Assembly (NCBI GenBank): GCA_007119005.1
Contig: SKQM01000179.1
Coordinates: forward strand, 1-6,816
Direction: 5' to 3'
DNA: 6,816 bases
From: Thioalkalivibrio sp.
GTDB lineage: Bacteria > Pseudomonadota > Gammaproteobacteria > Ectothiorhodospirales > Ectothiorhodospiraceae
The stretch's first letter is position 1. Every line of letters starts with the position of its first letter. Below are positions 1-4,875 of this stretch, in pieces. The translations under genes were made by a program, and so were the position numbers. The notes under the pieces are model-generated. The model saw nothing but the letters and a program-made list of their open reading frames with translations. It searched no databases and was not told the DNA's origin.

Positions 1-1221
1 AAGGAACTCTTCCTGGAAGCCGGGCGGCTGATCGTCGAACTGGCCCGGCGCCATTACGAGCAGGACGACGCCTCGGTGCTGCCTCGATCGATCGCGGGCT
101 TTCAGGCCTTCGAGAATGCGATGAGCCTCGACATCGCGATGGGCGGCTCGACCAACACCGTGCTGCACCTGCTTGCCGCGGCGCAGGAGGGCGGGGTGGA
201 CTTCACGATGGCCGACATCGACCGCCTGTCGCGCAAGGTGCCGAACGTCTGCAAGGTGGCGCCGGCCACGCAGAAGTACCACATGGAAGACGTGCACCGC
301 GCCGGTGGTGTGATTGGCATCCTCGGCGAACTGGATCGCGGCGGGCTGATCCACCGCGACGTCGCCACCGTGCACAGCCCCAGCCTCGCCGCGGCACTGG
401 ACCGCTGGGACGTGATGCGCAGCGAGGCCGAACAGGTGCGCACCCGTTTCCTCGCGGCGCCGGGCGGCATCCCGACCCAGGTGGCCTTCTCCCAGGACGC
501 GATGTGGGACGACCTCGACCTCGACCGCGCGAACGGCTGCATCCGCGACATCGAGCACGCGTACTCGCGCGACGGCGGCCTGGCCGTGCTCTACGGCAAC
601 ATCGCCCCCGAGGGCTGCATCGTGAAGACCGCGGGCATCGACGAGAGCATGATCGAGACCGAACAGCTGCGCTACACCACCAGCGTGCCCACCTCGACCA
701 TCCGCGTGTTTTCTGGCCCGGCCCGCATCTTCGAGAGCCAGGACGCCGCGGTCGAGGCGATTCTCGCCGACCGCATCCGGCCCGGCGACGTCGTGCTGAT
801 CCGCTACGAGGGCCCCAAGGGCGGTCCGGGCATGCAGGAAATGCTCTATCCGACCAGCTACCTGAAATCCAAGGGGCTGGGCAAGGACTGCGCGCTGATC
901 ACCGACGGGCGCTTCTCGGGCGGCACCTCCGGCCTGTCCATCGGCCACATCTCACCGGAAGCCGCCGAGGGCGGCACGATCGGCCTGGTGGAAGAAGGCG
1001 ATATCATCGAGATCGACATTCCCAACCGCCGCATCGAGGTCAAGGTCAGCGACGACGAACTCGCCGAGCGCCGCCGGCATATGGAGTCGAAGGGCGAGCA
1101 GGCCTGGAAGCCGGTGAACCGCGATCGCGTGGTCAGCCAGGCGCTGCAGGCCTACGCATTGCTCACCACCTCGGCCGCCCGCGGCGCCGTGCGCGACATC
1201 TCGCAGCTGCGCAAGGGGTAG
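1..1221 (+). CDS. ilvD: Dihydroxy-acid dehydratase, C-terminal 406 residues (5' end outside window)
   Basis: IlvD dehydrates 2,3-dihydroxy-isovalerate and 2,3-dihydroxy-3-methylvalerate to the 2-keto acids, the penultimate step of valine and isoleucine synthesis, in the cytosol. The frame is open from base 1, so the GTG at 76 is not the real start. The fragment opens with [20 protein letters not shown], close to E. coli IlvD from about residue 212, giving a full length near 617 against 616 in E. coli. Visible motifs (fragment numbering) are MGGSTNT near 47-53, GGPGMQEM with a probable metal-ligand Glu at 280, and [14 protein letters not shown] with the probable catalytic Ser at 306. The Glu-Ser spacing of 26 equals that of E. 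coli E491 and S517. The Fe-S cysteines and carbamylated lysine of the family lie in the missing N-terminal part. The C-terminus [12 protein letters not shown] is intact. Length and sequence fit the long E. coli-type IlvD rather than sugar-acid dehydratases such as Edd. Confidence 0.97.
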   Translation, partial: KELFLEAGRLIVELARRHYEQDDASVLPRSIAGFQAFENAMSLDIAMGGSTNTVLHLLAAAQEGGVDFTMADIDRLSRKVPNVCKVAPATQKYHMEDVHRAGGVIGILGELDRGGLIHRDVATVHSPSLAAALDRWDVMRSEAEQVRTRFLAAPGGIPTQVAFSQDAMWDDLDLDRANGCIRDIEHAYSRDGGLAVLYGNIAPEGCIVKTAGIDESMIETEQLRYTTSVPTSTIRVFSGPARIFESQDAAVEAILADRIRPGDVVLIRYEGPKGGPGMQEMLYPTSYLKSKGLGKDCALITDGRFSGGTSGLSIGHISPEAAEGGTIGLVEEGDIIEIDIPNRRIEVKVSDDELAERRRHMESKGEQAWKPVNRDRVVSQALQAYALLTTSAARGAVRDISQLRKG

Positions 1222-1285
1222 TCTTCAATCCGCGTCGCGAGCGTTTCCGACTCTCGCTGGACCTTGTTTTCCTTCGAGCGCGGAA

Positions 1286-1399
1286 GCGGGAGGTAGCGGG
1301 TGCGTCCACTGGCGGGTGTCGGCAGCAGGGATGCTGCCGTCAAGCCTACAGGGATGTATTCACGGCGCCCCGCCAGTGGACGCACCCGCTACCTCCCGC
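1286..1399. repeat. Long perfect inverted repeat (31-bp arms) with nested hairpin
   Basis: Bases 1286-1316 and 1369-1399 are exact reverse complements (31 of 31) around a 52-nt centre. The left arm begins GCGGGAGGTAGCGGG and the right arm ends CCCGCTACCTCCCGC. Pairing stops abruptly at both ends. The centre contains a 7-bp stem with a 4-nt loop (GGCAGCA at 1321-1327, TGCTGCC at 1332-1338) and a direct repeat CAGGGATG at 1326-1333 and 1349-1356. It sits between the convergent ends of ilvD and the FKBP-rhodanese gene, where it could block read-through both ways. No T-tract follows either arm, so it is not a classic intrinsic terminator. The centre resembles a dispersed intergenic repeat I remember from GC-rich gammaproteobacteria (ACAGGGATGTATTCACGGCG). 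That family assignment is from memory only. No flanking target duplication is visible. Confidence 0.9.
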
Positions 1400-1419
1400 C
1401 GCCCCCAAACGCCAGAGAA

Positions 1420-2175
1420 TCAGCCGCGGCCGCCCGTTCCAACCGGGATGTCGGTCTGCACGACCTGGCCTTCGGCGATCCAGCGGGTGATGCCGTCGGT
1501 GACGTTATAGACGCGCTGGTACTCCAGTTGCTCGGCAAGCGCGTGCGCCAGCACTGCGGTACGGCTGCCGGTGCGGCAGATCAGCACCACGGGCTCGTCC
1601 TTTGCGACCAATTCCTGGAACGTGCCGACGAAGCTCGGCTCGATCCGGCCGTAGCGGTCAAAGGCGGTGATCAGGTGGCTGCCCTCGACCACGCCGGTCT
1701 GGTGCCACTCCTCGGGCCGGCGGATATCGACCACCTTCACACCCCTGGCGATCATCTCCGCGAGCCCGCGGTTGTCCAGCTCGGAAAACGGCGGAAGCTT
1801 CACTTCGAGCAGCTCCACCTCGAAGCGCAGCGTCGCGTTCGGCGGTATCACGCCGCCCGCACCCCGGGCGCCGTAGGCCAGACCGGGAGGGATGATCAGC
1901 TCACGGACCTCGCCGACCCGCATCCCCTCCAGACCCTGTTCCCAGCCCGCAATCACCTGGCGCGCGCCGAGTTTCAGGCTGAATGGCTCGCCACGGTCAC
2001 GGCTGGAATCGAACTTCGTGCCATCCATCAACCAGCCGGTGTAGTGCACGGTCACCTCGGAGCCGGAAACCGCTTCCGGTCCATCGCCGGGTTGCAGCAC
2101 GTTGATCTGGAGTTCGTCGGCATTGGCAGCAGTCATAAGCAGGCTCAGCAGCAGTAGAAGTGGAATACGGAACAT
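1420..2175 (-). CDS. Exported FKBP-type prolyl isomerase fused to a rhodanese domain
   Basis: The 251-residue product has three parts. Residues 1-19 (MFRIPLLLLLSLLMTAANA) look like a Sec signal peptide cut after ANA, so the protein should be periplasmic. Residues about 22-125 are an FKBP domain that keeps the usual pocket residues: Tyr45 (HYTGW), Phe55-Asp56 (KFDSS), VIAGW at 74-78, Tyr101 (LAYG), IPPN at 110-113 and Phe118. Residues about 135-243 are a single rhodanese domain with VVDIRRPEEW and the active loop CRTGSRT at 201-207. Cys201 is the only cysteine in the protein. Prolyl isomerase and sulfurtransferase activities are therefore both plausible; the physiological substrate is unknown. 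An in-frame GTG at 2196 would add seven residues, but a GGAGG 11 nt before the ATG at 2175 and the better signal peptide favour the ATG. It lies downstream of the DUF502 gene on the same strand and may be co-transcribed with it. Confidence 0.9.
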   Translation of the reverse strand: MFRIPLLLLLSLLMTAANADELQINVLQPGDGPEAVSGSEVTVHYTGWLMDGTKFDSSRDRGEPFSLKLGARQVIAGWEQGLEGMRVGEVRELIIPPGLAYGARGAGGVIPPNATLRFEVELLEVKLPPFSELDNRGLAEMIARGVKVVDIRRPEEWHQTGVVEGSHLITAFDRYGRIEPSFVGTFQELVAKDEPVVLICRTGSRTAVLAHALAEQLEYQRVYNVTDGITRWIAEGQVVQTDIPVGTGGRG

Positions 2176-2186
2176 GGTTCGCAGGG

Positions 2187-2191
2187 CCTCC
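2187..2191 (-). promoter_or_regulatory. Ribosome binding site deciding the FKBP-rhodanese start
   Basis: On the minus strand this reads GGAGG, 11 nt before the ATG at 2175. It lies inside the alternative reading frame that starts at the GTG at 2196, which argues that translation begins at the ATG. The spacing is slightly long. Confidence 0.5.
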
Positions 2192-2262
2192 GGCACGGGG
2201 GGTCGATACGACAGTTTTCCGATTCTCGCACCCCGGGTCCGGCCCGCAAATAAACCCCTGTG

Positions 2263-2278
2263 CCGACGGGAACGCCGG
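2263..2278 (-). other. Small hairpin directly after the DUF502 stop codon
   Basis: On the minus strand the six bases CCGGCG follow the TGA at once and pair with CGTCGG across a TTCC loop (one G-T pair). A T-rich stretch, TTTATTT, begins a few bases later, after CACAGGGG. This could be a weak terminator or a message-processing or stability element between the DUF502 gene and the FKBP-rhodanese gene. The stem is short and the T-rich run is not adjacent to it, so function is uncertain. Confidence 0.25.
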
Positions 2279-2872
2279 TCACTTCTCCTTGCGTGCCGAT
2301 ACCCCTGCGGTCAGCGTGTACCGCATCGCGTCCTCCAACGACAGGTTCAGCGGCTCCACCTGCTTGCGCGGCAGCATCAGGGTGTAGCCGCCGATCTGGT
2401 AACTCATCGGGAGGTAGACGGCGATGGTCCCTTCCGAGCCGAGTTCATCGGGCAGTCCGGCGAAGTCCTCCCGGGTGACGAACCCGACCAGTCGGTAGTC
2501 CGTCCCCGGCAGCGTCACCAGCACCGCGGCGCCGAACTGCTTTTCCAGGTCGCCGGAAACCAGGTTCAACATGTCGCGCACCACCCCATGGATGGTCTTC
2601 ACCACCGGTATCCGGTCCATCAGACCCTCGACCCAGGCGAACAGCCATTGCACCACGTAGGCGCGGAGCAGCACACCGATTCCGAAGATGACCCCGAGGG
2701 TCACGAGCAGGCCGAGCCCGGGAAAGTAGAGCGGTTCGGGCAGGATCGCCCGCAACAGCCCGCCGAGCAGTTCCTCCGCCGCGGTGCTCAGCCACCAAAG
2801 CAGCGCGAGCGTGATCACGATCGGCAGGATGGCCGCCAGGCCGGTCAGAAAGGTACGGGTCAGGCCCTTCAC
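2279..2872 (-). CDS. DUF502 (COV1-like) family inner-membrane protein
   Basis: The 197-residue product matches the DUF502 family (Pfam PF04367), whose plant member is COV1. Its biochemical role in bacteria is not established. Residues 8-29 and 52-75 are hydrophobic and should form two membrane helices. They are followed by the family motif DRIPVVKTIHGVV (86-98), a soluble part with FVTREDF (131-137), LPMSYQIGGYTLMLPR (154-169), and a terminal SLEDAMRYTLTAGV (178-191). Length is typical and no part seems missing. The start is a GTG at 2872, supported by AAGGAG six nt upstream and by the family-like beginning MKGLTRTFLTGLAAILP. It is divergent from nhaP2 and is the first gene of a probable two-gene unit with the FKBP-rhodanese gene, 103 nt downstream. 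The family call is firm; a link to envelope function is inference from the membrane segments and the exported neighbour. Confidence 0.92.
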   Translation of the reverse strand: MKGLTRTFLTGLAAILPIVITLALLWWLSTAAEELLGGLLRAILPEPLYFPGLGLLVTLGVIFGIGVLLRAYVVQWLFAWVEGLMDRIPVVKTIHGVVRDMLNLVSGDLEKQFGAAVLVTLPGTDYRLVGFVTREDFAGLPDELGSEGTIAVYLPMSYQIGGYTLMLPRKQVEPLNLSLEDAMRYTLTAGVSARKEK

Positions 2873-2878
2873 GAGGAA

Positions 2879-2884
2879 CTCCTT
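2879..2884 (-). promoter_or_regulatory. Ribosome binding site for the GTG start of the DUF502 gene
   Basis: The minus strand reads AAGGAG with a 6-nt gap to the GTG at 2872. This is a strong Shine-Dalgarno match at normal spacing and supports the non-ATG start. Confidence 0.7.
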
Positions 2885-3006
2885 GGCGCCGTGTGCGCGC
2901 CGCCGGGGTGGGTGCGGTCCGGTCCACTCTAACGGATTGCCGGAGGCCCGGGAAAAAACGACTGCGCCGAGGTTCGGCGGTGGCGGCTTCGGCTACCATG
3001 GCCGGC

Positions 3007-4722
3007 ATGGACTGGGCGCATCAGGTGATCTTTTTCGGCGCGCTGGTGATCCTGGGCAGCATCCTGTCCAGCGTGGTCACCTCGCGCCTCGGCGTGCCGC
3101 TGCTGCTGGTCTTCCTCGGGATCGGGATGCTGCTGGGTCCGGAGGGGCCCGGTGGGCTGGCGTTCGAGAACATCCCGCTTGCGCACCTGATCGGCTCGGC
3201 GGCGCTGGCGGTGATTCTGTTCGACGGCGGTCTGCGCACCCCGGTGCGCAATTTCCGCATGGGTCTGAAGCCGGCGCTGGGGCTGGCGACCGTCGGGGTC
3301 GTGCTGACCTCGGGCCTGACCGGTCTCTTCGCCTGGTGGTGGCTGGGTCTGTCCTGGCTCGAGGCCCTCCTGCTCGGGGCCATCGTCGGTTCCACGGACG
3401 CCGCGGCGGTCTTCTCGTTGCTGCATTCGCGCGGGCTCGAACTGAAGAGCCGGGTCGGGGCGACCCTGGAGATCGAGTCGGGCAGCAACGACCCGATGGC
3501 GATATTCCTTACCATCGTGCTGATCGAACTCATCCTGTTCCCGGACCGTGCCTTCGGTCTGGTGGTCCTGATCGAGTTCGTGCAGCAGATGGGTCTCGGC
3601 GCGGTGATCGGACTGCTCGGCGGCATCACGCTGTTGTGGCTGATCAACCGCCTGCCAATGTCTCCTGGATTCTATCCACTGGCGGCACTGGCCGGTGCGC
3701 TGTGCATCTTCGGGCTTGCCGGGTTGCTGGGTGGCAGCGGCTTCCTTGCGGTCTACCTCGCGGGGCTGGTGGTTGGCAATCGGCCACTCGAGGCGGGTCA
3801 GAACATCAAGCGCTTTCACGACGGCATCGCGTCGCTGGCGCAGATCGGGATGTTCCTGATGCTCGGTGTGATCGTCACGCCCTCGGAGTTGCCGCCGGTG
3901 GCGCTGGACGCTGGCCTGCTCGCGGCCGTGCTGATCCTGGTCGCCCGGCCGCTCGCGGTGGCGGTCTGCCTGTTTCCCTTCCACTTCCCCTGGCGCGAAC
4001 AGCTGTTCATCGCCTGGGTCGGCCTGCGCGGAGCGGTACCGATCATCCTCGCGCTGTTCCCGCTTCTGGCGGGACTGGATCTGGCCGGATATTTCTTCCA
4101 CGTGGTCTTCTTCGTGGTGCTGATCTCGCTGCTGGTACAGGGCTGGACGGTGGCCCCGACCGCGCGCTGGCTGAAGCTGGAGCTGCCGCCGACCACGGCA
4201 CGGGTTCAGCGCACCGAGCTGGACATCCCCGGGCAGCAGGAGATGGAGCTGGTGGGCTACCGACTGGCCGAGAACACGCCGGTGGTGCGTGAGGCCTGGT
4301 CGAGTTTCCGGCTGCCGCCGAGCGCCCGCCTGGTCGCGCATCTGCGTGGGGGACAGCTGTTGGCGACGCTGGAAATCCTCGACCTGCGTCCCGGGGATCA
4401 CCTGTACATCATGGTCTCGCCTTCGGACCTGCAGGATCTGGACCGGCTGTTCCTGGCGACGGAGGTCCCGGAACGGCTCAGCGAGCGCAGTGTGTTCGGC
4501 GAGTTCGCTCTGAACGGCAATGCCCAGCTGGGCGCGGTCGCGCTGGCCTACGGCGCTGCCGTGCCACCGGAGAGCCAGGGGCTGACGCTGGAGGAGTTTC
4601 TGCGCACGCAGCTGCCGGCCGAACCGGTGGTGGGTGACGCGGTGGATCTCGACCGGGTCAGGTTGGTGGTCCGGGAGATGGAAGGCGCCCGGATCACGCG
4701 GGTCGGTTTGAAGCTGCTTTGA
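3007..4722 (+). CDS. nhaP2: K+/H+ antiporter NhaP2 (CvrA), CPA1 family
   Basis: The 571-residue product aligns along its length with E. coli CvrA/NhaP2 (578 residues), an inner-membrane antiporter that exports K+ in exchange for protons. Residues 1-385 are a series of hydrophobic helices with conserved CPA1 segments: GSTDAAAVFSLL (128-139), IESGSNDPMA (156-165) with the Asn161-Asp162 pair expected in ion binding, and GLRGAVP (339-345). Residues about 405-485 form an RCK_C (TrkA-C) domain and 495-571 a CorC/HlyC-type domain ending RITRVGLKLL; both should be cytosolic and regulatory. The start at 3007 gives MDWAHQ, which lines up with the MDATTI start of E. coli. An ATG at 2998 would add three residues. 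Neither has a clear Shine-Dalgarno, and the frame is open back to 2893 without family similarity. It is divergent from the DUF502 gene and stands alone. Confidence 0.95.
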   Translation: MDWAHQVIFFGALVILGSILSSVVTSRLGVPLLLVFLGIGMLLGPEGPGGLAFENIPLAHLIGSAALAVILFDGGLRTPVRNFRMGLKPALGLATVGVVLTSGLTGLFAWWWLGLSWLEALLLGAIVGSTDAAAVFSLLHSRGLELKSRVGATLEIESGSNDPMAIFLTIVLIELILFPDRAFGLVVLIEFVQQMGLGAVIGLLGGITLLWLINRLPMSPGFYPLAALAGALCIFGLAGLLGGSGFLAVYLAGLVVGNRPLEAGQNIKRFHDGIASLAQIGMFLMLGVIVTPSELPPVALDAGLLAAVLILVARPLAVAVCLFPFHFPWREQLFIAWVGLRGAVPIILALFPLLAGLDLAGYFFHVVFFVVLISLLVQGWTVAPTARWLKLELPPTTARVQRTELDIPGQQEMELVGYRLAENTPVVREAWSSFRLPPSARLVAHLRGGQLLATLEILDLRPGDHLYIMVSPSDLQDLDRLFLATEVPERLSERSVFGEFALNGNAQLGAVALAYGAAVPPESQGLTLEEFLRTQLPAEPVVGDAVDLDRVRLVVREMEGARITRVGLKLL

Positions 4723-4737
4723 TCCGGGGGCCAGGCA

Positions 4738-4776
4738 GAGGGCCGCCCCGTGTGGGGAGCCCTCTCGGCGGCCTTT
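4738..4776 (+). terminator. Probable terminator hairpin after nhaP2
   Basis: Sixteen bases after the nhaP2 stop, GAGGGCCGCC (4738-4747) pairs with GGCGGCCTTT (4767-4776) across a 19-nt loop. Seven pairs are perfect GC-rich Watson-Crick; the outer three include two G-T pairs and use the three terminal T's. The T-tract is only three bases long, so termination may be weak. The right side can alternatively fold as GGCC-TTT-GGCC (4770-4780). In the convergent setting it may also slow read-through from rep. Confidence 0.45.
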
Positions 4777-4786
4777 GGCCCCGGGG

Positions 4787-4850
4787 TCCTGTAGGGCAGT
4801 CGCCCAGGGGGCCGGCCTCCCACAAGGGCTGCCGATCTCTCTGGGAGGCC
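4787..4850. repeat. REP-like palindromic cluster between nhaP2 and rep
   Basis: GGCCTCCCA (4814-4822) and TGGGAGGCC (4842-4850) are a perfect 9-bp inverted repeat with a 19-nt centre. Just before it, GGGC-AGTC-GCCC (4794-4805) forms a small stem with a tetraloop. On the minus strand the segment reads CTTGTGGGAGGCC and ends CCCTACAGG, which resembles the flanks of dispersed REP palindromes common in GC-rich gammaproteobacteria. The resemblance is from memory, and the copy looks degenerate. Its position between two convergent genes suits a REP or a rep-side terminator, though no T-tract follows. Confidence 0.4.
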
Positions 4851-4875
4851 AACCCTTTCTGCGATCGGCTCGCAG

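Noticed and set aside
1237..1270. Possible intrinsic terminator just after ilvD (GCGAG and CTCGC stem, then TTGTTTT)
   Set aside because: Only five base pairs with an 11-nt loop, and the T-rich stretch is separated from the stem by several bases; too weak to annotate.
1286..1399. Palindrome as a complete insertion sequence
   Set aside because: Only 52 nt lie between the arms, no transposase is encoded, and no target-site duplication is visible at 1276-1285 versus 1400-1409.
504..1490. 328-codon plus-strand frame overlapping ilvD and the intergenic palindrome
   Set aside because: Arg/His/Pro-rich shadow of ilvD that runs on through the repeat; no domain or start signal seen.
1300..2157. 285-codon plus-strand frame across the palindrome and antisense to FKBP-rhodanese
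   Set aside because: The opposite strand encodes an intact two-domain protein; this frame has no recognisable family and starts inside the repeat arm.
2222..2249. Possible minus-strand promoter for FKBP-rhodanese (TTGCGG, 16-nt spacer, GAGAAT)
   Set aside because: Matches are about 3 of 6 and 4 of 6 to sigma-70 boxes, which is close to chance; not supported enough to list.
2784..4292. Open frame (502 codons) on the plus strand, out of frame with nhaP2
   Set aside because: Arg/Gly/Ala-rich low-complexity product overlapping the nhaP2 and DUF502 coding regions; an effect of GC-rich codon use.
2929..4401. Long open frame (490 codons) antisense to nhaP2
   Set aside because: Its product is dominated by Arg, Gln, Asp and His with no recognisable domain, as expected from the reverse strand of a GC-rich gene. 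The sense frame is clearly NhaP2.
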